DNA from: Aliidiomarina sp. B3213
GTDB lineage: Bacteria > Pseudomonadota > Gammaproteobacteria > Enterobacterales > Alteromonadaceae
Direction of reading: 5' to 3'
DNA: 64,000 nucleotides
NCBI RefSeq assembly: GCF_003290085.1
Contig: NZ_QMKJ01000002.1
Span: forward strand, 855,150 to 919,149
Part shown: in pieces, positions 27,379 to 36,074 of the stretch
How the letters are laid out: each line of letters starts with the position of its first letter
Position numbering within the stretch: position 1 is the stretch's first letter
Notes under the pieces: generated by a model
Database searches by the model: none
What the model saw: the letters and a program-made list of their open reading frames with translations, nothing else
What the model was told of the DNA's origin: nothing
Program-made: the position numbers and the translations under genes

Positions 27379-27949
27379 AAAATCCTCTAACTTCTTGAAC
27401 AATGTTCGCGAGCGCCTTTTCTGCGCTTTCGTTGGTGAGCTCTCCGTTTGAAAACGAATCGGGCGCTTTGCTTAATGCAAACTGTGACGGAGCAACCCAT
27501 AAGCTAAGTTTGGCGAGTTGATCGCGAAGCAATAAAAGCGCGCGCAATCCGCCAAGCCCGCCCGGAGACGCCGCGGCAATACCGCAAACCTTACCTTTTA
27601 AAACACTCACACCGGAATCTCCGTTTTCTAGCGGACGACTAATCCAGTCTAGGGTGTTTTTGATCAGCGCGGGAACGGCTCCATTGTATTCTGGAGAGGC
27701 GATAAGAAAGCCGTCGTGCTCACTGCACAACTCTTGAAGCTTTCGCACGTTTTCAGGTACGGCATGTTCTTCTATGTCGCCGTTGTAAATGGGTAACTCG
27801 TAGTCGTTAAGTTCAATTAATGTAACTTCGACACCCTGCTTTTGAGCGATGCTTGCCCAAGCTTGGATAAGCTTTTTATTGAGTGAGTCTTTGCGCAAAC
27901 TACCTGCAAAAGCTAACAACTTCAGTTTACTGCCTTGTGGTGCTGCCAT
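27371..27949 (-). CDS. NADPH-dependent FMN reductase / quinone reductase family
   Basis: The 192-aa flavodoxin-like protein has the FMN-phosphate loop AGSLRKDSLNKKL near residue 15 and the SPEYNGAVPALIKNTLDWISR motif near 85-105, typical of the ChrR/ArsH/SsuE-like NADPH-FMN reductases. It probably reduces quinones, chromate or azo dyes. The ribosome site GAGGAG precedes the ATG; an upstream ACTCCTCG could pair with it. It is the first gene of a two-gene unit with yghU. Confidence 0.88.
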   Translation of the reverse strand: MAAPQGSKLKLLAFAGSLRKDSLNKKLIQAWASIAQKQGVEVTLIELNDYELPIYNGDIEEHAVPENVRKLQELCSEHDGFLIASPEYNGAVPALIKNTLDWISRPLENGDSGVSVLKGKVCGIAAASPGGLGGLRALLLLRDQLAKLSLWVAPSQFALSKAPDSFSNGELTNESAEKALANIVQEVRGFYE

Positions 27950-28020
27950 GTGTAACTCCTCGAGGTTTGAGTGTTAGAGCTTAGCTTACTATACGAGGAG
28001 TATTAGACTGAAGGATCGTT

Positions 28021-29256
28021 TTAGACGGTTTTTCTACAAGGTAGAACTAATGTGAATCGAGCGCCTTTTATGGGGCTTTCAGAAATTTCGATAGAGCCAT
28101 GATGCCAGTCCATAATGCGTGCCACTATGGTTAGCCCAAGGCCTACACCACCGGAGTCTTTTGAACGGCTAGACTCCAAACGTACAAAAGGGTCGAGAAT
28201 GCGCTTGCGTTGCTCAGGCGCGATGCCGGGGCCATCGTCGTCGACATGTATATTTAAAGTACCTTTTGTTTGCGTAAACGATAATTCGACCCGAGTACTA
28301 GCATGGCGTTTTGCGTTAACGACCAAATTTTGAATGGCGCGTTCTATGTAATGACCGTCACAGTCGCATACTACGCTACCTTGAAGTTTGTTTTCTATGG
28401 TTACGCCGGGCATGGTGTTAAGCTTGTCGGCAAGGTTTGTACAAAGCTCGGTAATATTGACCTGGCTTAGTGAGAGCAACTCTTCTTGCCCTTCCATTTT
28501 TGCATAGTCGAGTAACGTACCCACTAACTGCTCCATTTCCGCGACGTCTTCAGCAAGTGCTGTCAGGTCTTCTCCGCGCTCATTCCGCATTGAAATGGCA
28601 AATTTTAATCGCGCTAAGGGTGTTCTCAGGTCGTGTGAAACGGCACGAGTTAATTCTCGTTGAAGTCCTAACAAGTGCTGAATTTGCTGGCGCATAGCAT
28701 TAAATGACTGGCCAATGTTCGACACCAAAGAGCGTTTAGGCAAGCTGAGTTGCTCGTTCGGCTCTTTTGGAAAGCGTTTTAACTGTAGTTCTAGCCGGCG
28801 TAGGTCTCTTGCAAGTGGTGCAATCCAGAGGGTAGCAAGCACTACGAGCAACACGACAAAAGCCGCTTGATACCAATATTGCGGTTGTGGCGCGGGGTCT
28901 CCAATGGGACCTATTTGCCAAAGCTGAGGACCTTTTTGTAGGTACAAATAAAGCTGCTGGTCACTATTAAAAAGGGGTACTGCGTTGCCGTTGGCAAGTG
29001 CTTCGCGCTGATCGGGTAGCCACCCTACACTCGCTACCATAAGCGTATTTACGGGCTGGTTTATGGCTTGGGAAAAGCTTTGTGCACTTTGGTGGTACTT
29101 GCTCGCTTCAACAGCTGCTTCCGAGAATGGAATAACCCATGCTGGGATTTCGGGCACTGTATCGGCCTGCATTCTCCATATTTGTTCAAGGCTCCAACCT
29201 AGGCCAATAACGGCTAGTAAAATGAAACCATAAAAATGAACATAGAGACGACGCAT
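28021..29256 (-). CDS. RstB-like membrane sensor histidine kinase
   Basis: The 411-aa kinase has transmembrane helices at about 8-24 and 129-147 that flank a periplasmic sensor of about 100 residues. HAMP, H-box AVSHDLRTPLARLKF (His208) and HATPase (N-box NLVVNAKRH; DDDGPGI; GGVGLGLTIV) domains follow. It starts 6 nt after the response-regulator stop and is the last gene of the MipA-DUF3019-RR-HK operon. The combination suggests an envelope-stress or cationic-peptide sensor, which is inference from context. Confidence 0.9.
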   Translation of the reverse strand: MRRLYVHFYGFILLAVIGLGWSLEQIWRMQADTVPEIPAWVIPFSEAAVEASKYHQSAQSFSQAINQPVNTLMVASVGWLPDQREALANGNAVPLFNSDQQLYLYLQKGPQLWQIGPIGDPAPQPQYWYQAAFVVLLVVLATLWIAPLARDLRRLELQLKRFPKEPNEQLSLPKRSLVSNIGQSFNAMRQQIQHLLGLQRELTRAVSHDLRTPLARLKFAISMRNERGEDLTALAEDVAEMEQLVGTLLDYAKMEGQEELLSLSQVNITELCTNLADKLNTMPGVTIENKLQGSVVCDCDGHYIERAIQNLVVNAKRHASTRVELSFTQTKGTLNIHVDDDGPGIAPEQRKRILDPFVRLESSRSKDSGGVGLGLTIVARIMDWHHGSIEISESPIKGARFTLVLPCRKTV

Positions 29257-29262
29257 TAAGCT

Positions 29263-29967
29263 TTAATCCCAACCTTCAGGAACGAATAAGTAGCCTTTGC
29301 CCCAAACTGTTTTTATACGTTCAGGTTTTTGGTTGTCGTCGCCCAATTTCTTACGCAAATGAGAAACTCGCATATCAACCGTGCGGTCTAGTCCATCATA
29401 CTCACGCCCGATAATGTCTCGGTGGATAACTTCGCGCGTAACAATCTGCCCAGAACGCTCTGCAAGATACCAAAGTAAGTCGAATTCGTGGCTGGTTAAA
29501 TCGACCTCTTTGCTGCCAATACTTGCGGTTCTAGACTTTGGTTTTAGCTCTAGCGCACCAAAGGTCATGGTTGCGGCGCTAGACTGTTTGCTACTACTGT
29601 CGCTTTGAGCTCTGCGCAATAGAGCATTTACACGAGCAAGCAGAACACGAGGTTCAATCGGTTTTACCACGTAGTCGTCAGCGCCAAGTTCCAACCCAAC
29701 AACTTGATCTATGTCACTTTCACGCGCCGTGAACATAAGAATAGGACCTCTGTAAAATTCCCTGAGAGACTTACAAATGTCGAACCCGTCTTTACCCGGT
29801 AACATAATGTCGAGAATAACAATGTCGGGTTTGTGTTTTTGCACCAAACCGGCAATCTTCTCGCCTCGAACTTCGTGAACCACTTCGAAGTCATTTTGAA
29901 TTAAATAGTCTTTGATCAGTTGGGCGAGCTTTTGGTCGTCCTCTGCTAATACAATGCGTTTTTTCAT
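29263..29967 (-). CDS. OmpR/RstA-like response regulator
   Basis: The 234-aa regulator has a receiver (1-118) with E9-D10-D11, phospho-acceptor D53 in VILDIMLPGKDG and K102. A winged-helix domain follows with LTSHEFDLLWYLAERSGQIVTRE and RTVDMRVSHLRKKLGDD. ATG 29967 is chosen, overlapping the DUF3019 stop by one base (TAATG). It pairs with the kinase just downstream. The direct repeat at 31403-31418 before mipA is a candidate binding site. Confidence 0.92.
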   Translation of the reverse strand: MKKRIVLAEDDQKLAQLIKDYLIQNDFEVVHEVRGEKIAGLVQKHKPDIVILDIMLPGKDGFDICKSLREFYRGPILMFTARESDIDQVVGLELGADDYVVKPIEPRVLLARVNALLRRAQSDSSSKQSSAATMTFGALELKPKSRTASIGSKEVDLTSHEFDLLWYLAERSGQIVTREVIHRDIIGREYDGLDRTVDMRVSHLRKKLGDDNQKPERIKTVWGKGYLFVPEGWD

Positions 29968-30392
29968 TAAAAGACACTCCAAGGGCTGCCTAAACGGCGT
30001 CTCGGTTTTAAGCTATGAACGGCGATGCTTACTTCATGAATGATCGCGCCACTCTCGTCGGTTAAACTTATACTGCCTCGCTCGGGCCACTCGATAATAC
30101 CACTCCACTCACCCGCTTCTGCGTTTTCCCAACATTGTAAAAGTTGGTTATCTTGGTAAATACATGGTCGCTGTAATACGGAGCTTTGCCAACGAATAAG
30201 CAAAGGCTGCTCGCAAATTGCTTCGGCTTCTACCGTAACGCAAACTGTAGGGAATACTTCCAAACAAGACTCGGTTTCACACTCCACCCAAGGAATTTCA
30301 TATACGGGTGCATCAGACTGCTGACTAGGCGTCTGCTTATTAAGCTTGTCTTGAGCAACTACTGGCGCCCCAAAGCAAAGGCTGACCAGCAT
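29967..30392 (-). CDS. DUF3019-family exported protein
   Basis: The protein of about 141 aa has a cysteine-rich small beta domain (VECETESCLEVFPTVCVTVEAEAIC in outline; RPCIYQDNQLLQCW), as in DUF3019 proteins found beside MipA/OmpV and two-component genes. The visible ATG leaves a very short signal peptide (MLVSLCFGAPVVAQ). The frame continues upstream (KPVSFCF...) without an ATG, GTG or TTG start, so the real start may be unusual. The function is unknown. It is co-transcribed with mipA (20 bp) and overlaps the regulator gene. Confidence 0.75.
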   Translation of the reverse strand: MLVSLCFGAPVVAQDKLNKQTPSQQSDAPVYEIPWVECETESCLEVFPTVCVTVEAEAICEQPLLIRWQSSVLQRPCIYQDNQLLQCWENAEAGEWSGIIEWPERGSISLTDESGAIIHEVSIAVHSLKPRRRLGSPWSVF

Positions 30393-30411
30393 GAAGCAAA
30401 AGGAAACCGGT

Positions 30412-31338
30412 TTAGAAGCGATAACCCACCCCCAAGAACCAGGTCGTTACCGAGTCAGAGTGAACGAGCGGACTATTACTAATACCATTCCCTAACTGAA
30501 GGTATTGATATATACCTAATAACCGCCAATGGCCGCTCAGCGGTTTTTGCCAGGAAAGAGAGACAGAGGGCTGCCAAGAAGCTTCTGCTTCGTAGTGATG
30601 AGAAGGTGACTCTTCGAATGAAATGCCATAGTAGTAATCGATAAGCTTTTCACTTTTATACGCAGCTGCCATGCGTACTGAAAATATACTCGATTCTAAA
30701 TAGTAGTTTCGAACCAGTGAAACATTTGCAGAGTAACCTTTATGGCGGCTAAGCGCGTCATTAAAAAGTTGTCCCCTCACGTGCCAACTTTCAATATTCG
30801 TGTCGAACTGAAACCCTAAGTCTATGGAGTATTCTCGCTCCGACACTGACCGCACAGAAACGCCTTGTCCACCGCTCGAGCCGCCAACAGGATCGTCCTC
30901 AGGGTCTGTGAAAGAAGGCAGATGCACAGCGTCTGAGTTGCCCGATTGAAACGGTGACTCTAACCACATACCCAGGTAGTGTTCGTCGAAAAAGCTACGC
31001 TCTGGGTTTACTCTTGCTACCACGCTCCACTCAACATTGGTGGACGGGTCTATGCGCCAGCCAGCAGTTCCGTTGTCGAAAAAGAAATGACGGCCGTAAT
31101 AATAAAGCTCTGGCAGTATAAAAATGTCCATGTCGTGAACGTCGACCAAAGAGCTAGAGCGTTGACCATAGCCAATTGCGAAACCTACACCGACGTTACC
31201 AGGCGTGATGCACTGACCGTTTCGTTCACAATACCTCAGGTGGTCGCTTGCGTAACTTGAGCTTATGACAAAACCAGAACCTAGAAGGCTAAGGCTTACT
31301 GCCAGAATTGTATTATTTAAATGTTTCAATAGTTTCAC
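30412..31338 (-). CDS. MipA/OmpV-family outer-membrane protein
   Basis: The 308-aa protein has a signal peptide (VKLLKHLNNTILAVSLSLLGSGFV in outline) and a beta-barrel pattern ending in WFLGVGYRF, with a terminal Phe beta-signal. The blocks VGFAIGYGQRSSSLVDVHD, PELYYYGRHFFFDNGTAGW and KPLSGHWRLLGIYQYLQLGNGISNSPL are typical of MipA/OmpV. GTG 31338 is chosen because GAGGG lies 10 nt upstream and it gives a normal signal peptide. It is the first gene of an operon with DUF3019 and a two-component system, which probably regulates it. Confidence 0.85.
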   Translation of the reverse strand: MKLLKHLNNTILAVSLSLLGSGFVISSSYASDHLRYCERNGQCITPGNVGVGFAIGYGQRSSSLVDVHDMDIFILPELYYYGRHFFFDNGTAGWRIDPSTNVEWSVVARVNPERSFFDEHYLGMWLESPFQSGNSDAVHLPSFTDPEDDPVGGSSGGQGVSVRSVSEREYSIDLGFQFDTNIESWHVRGQLFNDALSRHKGYSANVSLVRNYYLESSIFSVRMAAAYKSEKLIDYYYGISFEESPSHHYEAEASWQPSVSLSWQKPLSGHWRLLGIYQYLQLGNGISNSPLVHSDSVTTWFLGVGYRF

Positions 31339-31402
31339 TGGGGAAATGCCCTCATATTGCAATAAAACTCTAGCAAACCGGAAACTACTGCGCAGCTAGA
31401 GC

Positions 31403-31418
31403 TGACAATTATTGACAA
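31403..31418. promoter_or_regulatory. direct repeat, candidate response-regulator site upstream of mipA
   Basis: TGACAA occurs at 31403-31408 and again at 31413-31418, a 10-bp period (one helical turn). OmpR-type regulators bind tandem repeats of this spacing. It is about 65-80 bp upstream of the mipA start, but only two copies are seen. Confidence 0.4.
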
Positions 31419-31442
31419 CTCATTACCTAAGACTAAATAGAC

Positions 31443-31862
31443 TTACCAAGTTCCTGTATTTTCCATGGTGTCCCAAGGTGCTTGTGGCGGTAATGACTCA
31501 CCTGCTTGAAGTAATTCCACAGATATACCGTCTGGCGAGCGTACAAATGCCATGTGACCATCTCGAGGTGGGCGATTAATGGTTACGCCCATACTTTGTA
31601 GGTGTTCACATAGGGCGTAAATGTCTTCAACCTGGTACGCCACATGGCCAAAGTTTCTTCCGCCTGAGTAGCTTTCACGGTCCCAGTTATAGGTTAACTC
31701 TAGCTCTGCCTCGGGTTGCCCCGGTGCTGCCAGATATACAAGCGTAAAGCGCCCCTTTTCCACATCTACTTTACGCGTAACTTCTAACCCTAAACCGTCA
31801 CGGTAAAAGCGAAGTGATGCGTCTAAATCTTCAACACGAACCATGGTGTGTAAATACTTCAT
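31443..31862 (-). CDS. gloA: lactoylglutathione lyase (glyoxalase I)
   Basis: The 139-aa enzyme converts the methylglyoxal-glutathione hemithioacetal to S-lactoylglutathione. It has the two glyoxalase half-sites: HTMVRVEDLDASLRFYRDGLGLE with metal ligand His, ELELTYNWD with Glu, NFGHVAYQVEDI with His, and GISVELLQ with the last Glu. ATG 31862 is chosen after GGAGAGTTTT; an upstream TTG is less likely. The short, Ni-type bacterial form is expected. It lies 31 bp after the membrane-anchored XRE gene on the same strand. Confidence 0.93.
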   Translation of the reverse strand: MKYLHTMVRVEDLDASLRFYRDGLGLEVTRKVDVEKGRFTLVYLAAPGQPEAELELTYNWDRESYSGGRNFGHVAYQVEDIYALCEHLQSMGVTINRPPRDGHMAFVRSPDGISVELLQAGESLPPQAPWDTMENTGTW

Positions 31863-31893
31863 AAAACTCTCCAAATTATTCGTTGGTTACGTA

Positions 31894-32190
31894 TTAATTT
31901 AACATGAGTGTGGCGGCAACTCCGCATAAGAAGCCCCAAAACATGGCGAGTAAAATATAAAGTACAACCGAGCGGTTTTTCTTCGCTGACGTTTTGGATT
32001 CCCCAAGCAGTTGCTCGCGCTCGAGCTCAAGTACAGCGCACAACGCATTACATGTTTCTATTGAGCCTTGCCCTTGGCTTTCCACTCTCTGAACCGTTCT
32101 TAGGCTTAAGCCAGCAACTTCAGCAAGCTGTTGCTGTGTCCACCCTTTCTGAGTTCGGGAAGATTTAACAGTATGCACATCTATTTGCAC
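31894..32190 (-). CDS. XRE-family regulator with C-terminal membrane anchor
   Basis: The 98-aa protein has an N-terminal Cro/C1-type helix-turn-helix (VKSSRTQKGWTQQQLAEVAGLSLRTVQRVE in outline, about 8-62). One transmembrane helix (about 75-96, VVLYILLAMFWGFLCGVAATLML) puts DNA binding at the membrane surface. It starts with GTG 32190 behind a strong GGAGG that lies inside the last codons of the upstream gene. That arrangement implies coupled translation with the following membrane protein, a possible partner or signal input. Confidence 0.8.
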   Translation of the reverse strand: MQIDVHTVKSSRTQKGWTQQQLAEVAGLSLRTVQRVESQGQGSIETCNALCAVLELEREQLLGESKTSAKKNRSVVLYILLAMFWGFLCGVAATLMLN

Positions 32191-32194
32191 AGCG

Positions 32195-32644
32195 TTATCC
32201 TCCGAACCACTGAATTAAGTATTTGGCAGAAAAATACCCTACAGCAAAGCCTGCGAGTAAGAATGGAATAAAGGTTAAGATGAAACGCTTCCATGTGAAT
32301 GGTTTCCCTTTGTGCCCTTGCCCGATGTACTTCATGAACTCGAGTTCGTCTTGGTCTACACGCTGACCGTCTACGCTGAAGTACACATTATAAATACCGA
32401 GCAAAAGGTTTTTACAACTCTTTACCGCGACTTCAACAGTGTATTCTTTGTCGTCGACCTTGAAGTTATGCGTGTTTCTCATGTGCCAGCTTCTAGCTTG
32501 CGACACGAGTTCGCCGTCTACGTAAATTTTCTCTAGTCCGCTATAAGTTGAAAACCATACTGTAATTTGGTGGTCTTCGTGGTCGAAATATACTTCCGCT
32601 TGCTTCCAAGTTGCCGAAGGTGCCTTTTTATTTTGATCGTTCAT
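32195..32644 (-). CDS. membrane-tethered beta-rich protein of unknown function
   Basis: The 149-aa protein has a cytosolic beta-sandwich-like N-terminal region (about 10-105: ITVWFSTYSGLEKIYVDGEL, KEYTVEVAVKSCK, YNVYFSVDGQ). A linker and one C-terminal transmembrane helix (about 121-143) follow. The strand pattern with two V-D-G turns vaguely recalls FAIM1-type beta domains, but I cannot confirm that. It is co-transcribed with the downstream XRE-TM gene, 4 bp apart. Confidence 0.6.
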   Translation of the reverse strand: MNDQNKKAPSATWKQAEVYFDHEDHQITVWFSTYSGLEKIYVDGELVSQARSWHMRNTHNFKVDDKEYTVEVAVKSCKNLLLGIYNVYFSVDGQRVDQDELEFMKYIGQGHKGKPFTWKRFILTFIPFLLAGFAVGYFSAKYLIQWFGG

Positions 32645-32803
32645 GAAAAATAAACCTCATTATTTGATTTAAATGATATCGCGGCTAAGTCTCGCCGGTC
32701 GACTTCATTGAAGCGGAAAAGAGTTTTTGATTCGCCGACAGTTGTGTGTCAGTCGTAAAACTGGCACCTGACAGTTTTACGACAATCCTTAATTTTCAGT
32801 GAC

Positions 32804-34636
32804 TTAATGGTCGGTTGCGATAAAGCCGCCAGATTGGCGTTGCCACAGCTGCGCGTATATTCCTTGCTTAGCCACCAGCTCGTCATGACTTCCTTGTTCA
32901 ACAACTTGGCCATTATTCATAACCACTAAGCGGTCCATTTCGGCAATAGTCGAAAGTCTATGCGCTATGGCAATTACGGTTTTACCTTGCATCAGCTCGT
33001 TGAGGTTCTCTTGAATAGCAGCTTCTACCTCAGAATCTAGCGCTGAGGTTGCTTCGTCGAGTATGAGAATAGGCGCGTCTTTGAGCATGACACGCGCAAT
33101 GGCTATGCGTTGACGTTGACCGCCGGAAAGTTTCACGCCGCGTTCGCCCACATGAGCGTCATAGCCGTTACGCCCTTTGCTGTCTTCAAGTTCTAAAATA
33201 AAGTCATGGGCGTGGGCTCTTTTTGCCGCTTCGACTATTTCTTCGTCGGTAGCGTTGGGCCTTCCATAGGCTATGTTTTCTTTAACCGAGCGGTGGAGTA
33301 AAGAGGTGTCTTGGGTAACCATACCAATATTACCGCGCAAAGTTTCTTGCTGTACTTTGGCAATATTCTGCCCGTCGATACGTATTTCGCCTGACTCAAC
33401 GTCGTAAAAGCGAAGGAGTAAATTGACTAAGGTTGACTTGCCCGCACCAGAGCGCCCGACTATACCCACTTTTTCTCCAGCTTGAATAGCTAGGGAAAGC
33501 TCTGACATTACGTCTTTTTGTTTGCCGTAATGGAAGTGAACAGCGTCAAACTCTATCGCGCCTTGGGTAACGCTCAAAGGTGCTGCATCAGGAATGTCAC
33601 TCACTGTTTGTTCAACAGCGATAGACTGAATGCCGTCTTGTACTGTGCCAACGCTTTCAAACAAAGTAGAGAGCTGCCACATTACCATTTGCGACATGCC
33701 AAAGAGTCGCAGAACCATACCGATAACTACGGCAACCGCACCTAAAGACACGCTTTCTTGGAGCCATAAATAAATGGCGACGGCGGCAGAGGAAAATAGC
33801 AATAAGCAATTAATAAGGTATAGCGCGCCGTACAGCCAAGTGACTAAACGCATTTGTTTATGCACGGTGACTAAAAAGTCGTCCATACCTTCTTTAGCAT
33901 AGTCTGCTTCACGTTGCGAATGAGAGAACAGCTTTACGGTTTGAATGTTGGTGTAGCTGTCTACAATGCGGCCGGTCATTACCGAACGGGCATCAGCTTG
34001 CTCTGCTGAAACTTTTCCCAGTTTGGGTACAAAGAAATACATTAGTGTGCCGTACACTAAAATCCATGCGGCTAACGGCAGAGTGAGTCGCCAGTCGGCT
34101 TGGCTAATGATGAGGAACATGCCAAGGAAGTACACGGCAATGTAGTTCACCACTTCGATAAACGTAATAACCACTTGGCGAACAGCGAGGGCCGTTTGCA
34201 TCAGTTTGGTGGCAACACGACCCGGAAACTCGTCTTGGTAATAACTCATCGACTGGCGCAATAAATAGCGGTGCACCAGCCAACGAATACGCATCGGGTA
34301 GTTACCCAAAAGTGTTTGGTGGGTAAGCAAAGAGTTGAACCACACCATGAGGGGTAAGCCGACCAGCACCAACAAAGCCATGCCTAACAGCTTCATGCCT
34401 TCGTTTGTTAAAAAAGTTTGTCTTTCTTGAACAGAAAGCCAATCGACAATATTACCTAGAAAAGCGAACAGCCAAACTTCAGCCAGTGCGGTAAGAGCCA
34501 TTAGTATGGCGCTAACGACTAAGAATGGCGTAGCGCCACGGGTAAAGTGCCAGCAAAACGCGAAAAAACCCTTCGGTGGCTGCTCTAAAGACTCCGCCGG
34601 AAACGGGGGTAATCTAGATTCGAACCACTTCAGCAT
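32804..34636 (-). CDS. ABC exporter half-transporter, type IV (MsbA/multidrug-like)
   Basis: The 610-aa protein has a six-helix transmembrane domain (about 25-330) fused to an ATPase domain (about 360-600). The latter has Walker A GRSGAGKST, Q-loop MVTQDTSLLHRSV, signature KLSGGQRQRIAIARVML, Walker B ILILDEATSALD and the His switch AIAHRLSTIAEMD. It probably acts as a homodimer exporting lipids or drugs. Its start overlaps the stop of the MscS gene by one base (TAATG), so the two are translated together. Confidence 0.88.
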   Translation of the reverse strand: MLKWFESRLPPFPAESLEQPPKGFFAFCWHFTRGATPFLVVSAILMALTALAEVWLFAFLGNIVDWLSVQERQTFLTNEGMKLLGMALLVLVGLPLMVWFNSLLTHQTLLGNYPMRIRWLVHRYLLRQSMSYYQDEFPGRVATKLMQTALAVRQVVITFIEVVNYIAVYFLGMFLIISQADWRLTLPLAAWILVYGTLMYFFVPKLGKVSAEQADARSVMTGRIVDSYTNIQTVKLFSHSQREADYAKEGMDDFLVTVHKQMRLVTWLYGALYLINCLLLFSSAAVAIYLWLQESVSLGAVAVVIGMVLRLFGMSQMVMWQLSTLFESVGTVQDGIQSIAVEQTVSDIPDAAPLSVTQGAIEFDAVHFHYGKQKDVMSELSLAIQAGEKVGIVGRSGAGKSTLVNLLLRFYDVESGEIRIDGQNIAKVQQETLRGNIGMVTQDTSLLHRSVKENIAYGRPNATDEEIVEAAKRAHAHDFILELEDSKGRNGYDAHVGERGVKLSGGQRQRIAIARVMLKDAPILILDEATSALDSEVEAAIQENLNELMQGKTVIAIAHRLSTIAEMDRLVVMNNGQVVEQGSHDELVAKQGIYAQLWQRQSGGFIATDH

Positions 34637-35925
34637 TAGGACTTGTCTTCCAACCGAAAGCCTTCAGGGACACTTTTTAAATGTAAGTCGCGCTGTGGGA
34701 AAGGAATCGTAATACCGTTTTCTTTGAATGCTTTCCAAATAGCTACGCGCACCATAGAAGAAACGTTCTCTCGACCATTTTGCGGATCGGCTATCCAAAA
34801 ACGAAGCTGTATGGTTATGCCGCTGTCTGCAAATTCGGTGAGCAACGCATTCGGAGGTGGATCCTGCAGTATGCGGTCTGAAACCGCGCCACATGCTTTA
34901 ACGATTTCAAGCGCCTTTTCTACGTCATCTTCATAGCTAATGTCGACATCTACACGTAAGCGAACATTAGTGTCGGCGTAACTCCAGTTAATAACCTCAT
35001 TAGTAATCAGGTTTTCGTTGGGTATCAGAATGTCTACGCCATTACGATCTCGCAATACAATATAGCGAGATCGCAGCTCTTGTACCCAACCAAACCGGTC
35101 GCCCACGGTAATGTTGTCGCCAGGTTTTACCGAGCGGTCGAAAATAACAATAAACCCACTGATGAAGTTTGCCGCGATACGTTGTAAGCCAAAACCCAAG
35201 CCAACACCCAGTGCTCCGCCAAATACGGCAAAGGTAGACATGTTAATACCCGCAGCACTCAGCGCGACGAGAATAGCTATGGTGATGACTGCAAACTTGG
35301 TGAATTTAACTAAGCCTACCCGTGTAGACGGGTTAAGCACCGTGCTTTCGCTAATTCGTCCCTCAATGACATTGGTAATAATACCGGCCATGGCTAATGC
35401 AAGGGTAATCATCACTACCATTTTCAGTCCGCTTAACAGCGATAGCCTGAAGTCACCCATATCTAAGCCCACGCTATCTAGCGTGCTAAGTGTTTGTGGT
35501 AGTACCCCAAGTAGGTGTAAGCCTATGACTAACCAAATGATGAGCCCTACTACACTTTCGAGCGCTTTGAGAAGTGGGCCGCCTTTCAAACTCTTGCGGA
35601 GTAAATAAATAATAAAGCGAATACCGGCTAGCGCAGCAACTAGCGGTATTAATACAGACATAGCTTGATGGGGAAGCTGAAACCTTTGAAATACCAACTC
35701 GCCGAGTAGCAGTATAAACAGCGCTGTAAGTGGCCATGCTACGCGCTCTACGCTTCGTAGTAGCACACGAGCAAAGCCTTTCGCTGCCTCTGTACGTTCA
35801 CTTTGCTGTTTTTTCCAAGCAAAATGAACCGCGGCAGCAACACCGAAAGCGAAAACAATAAACGTGGCTTGCCAAGCGTTCTCTACATGTAAAATCTGAT
35901 TTAAATATTGGGAAACTGTAGTCAT
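34636..35925 (-). CDS. MscS-family mechanosensitive channel
   Basis: The 429-aa protein has about five transmembrane helices. The pore-lining TM3 region (TFAVFGGALGVGLGFGLQRIAANFISGFIVIFDRSVKPGD in outline, about 240-280) and the MscS beta domain (VGDRFGWVQELRSRYIVLRDRNGVDILIPNENLITNEVINWSY in outline) are diagnostic. It opens under membrane tension to release solutes in osmotic downshock. ATG 35925 follows CAGG; an upstream GTG would add 8 residues. It overlaps the ABC exporter gene by 1 nt. Confidence 0.9.
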   Translation of the reverse strand: MTTVSQYLNQILHVENAWQATFIVFAFGVAAAVHFAWKKQQSERTEAAKGFARVLLRSVERVAWPLTALFILLLGELVFQRFQLPHQAMSVLIPLVAALAGIRFIIYLLRKSLKGGPLLKALESVVGLIIWLVIGLHLLGVLPQTLSTLDSVGLDMGDFRLSLLSGLKMVVMITLALAMAGIITNVIEGRISESTVLNPSTRVGLVKFTKFAVITIAILVALSAAGINMSTFAVFGGALGVGLGFGLQRIAANFISGFIVIFDRSVKPGDNITVGDRFGWVQELRSRYIVLRDRNGVDILIPNENLITNEVINWSYADTNVRLRVDVDISYEDDVEKALEIVKACGAVSDRILQDPPPNALLTEFADSGITIQLRFWIADPQNGRENVSSMVRVAIWKAFKENGITIPFPQRDLHLKSVPEGFRLEDKS

Positions 35926-36074
35926 AAAAACCTGAGCTGTTAAATACACCCCCTAATGATGCTCGATAATATCGAAAAACGCCAATAATCAAGGTTCTGT
36001 TATCGAGCTCATTAGATTAAGATGGGACATGTATTGTTTGATTCTTAAGCTGATATAATCCTTTTTGGAACTCT

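Noticed and set aside
35111-35608. 165-codon open frame antisense to the MscS gene
   Set aside because: Product is compositionally odd (Lys/Pro/Thr/Ser-rich), it is fully contained in a well-supported gene, and it has no ribosome site; treated as a shadow frame.
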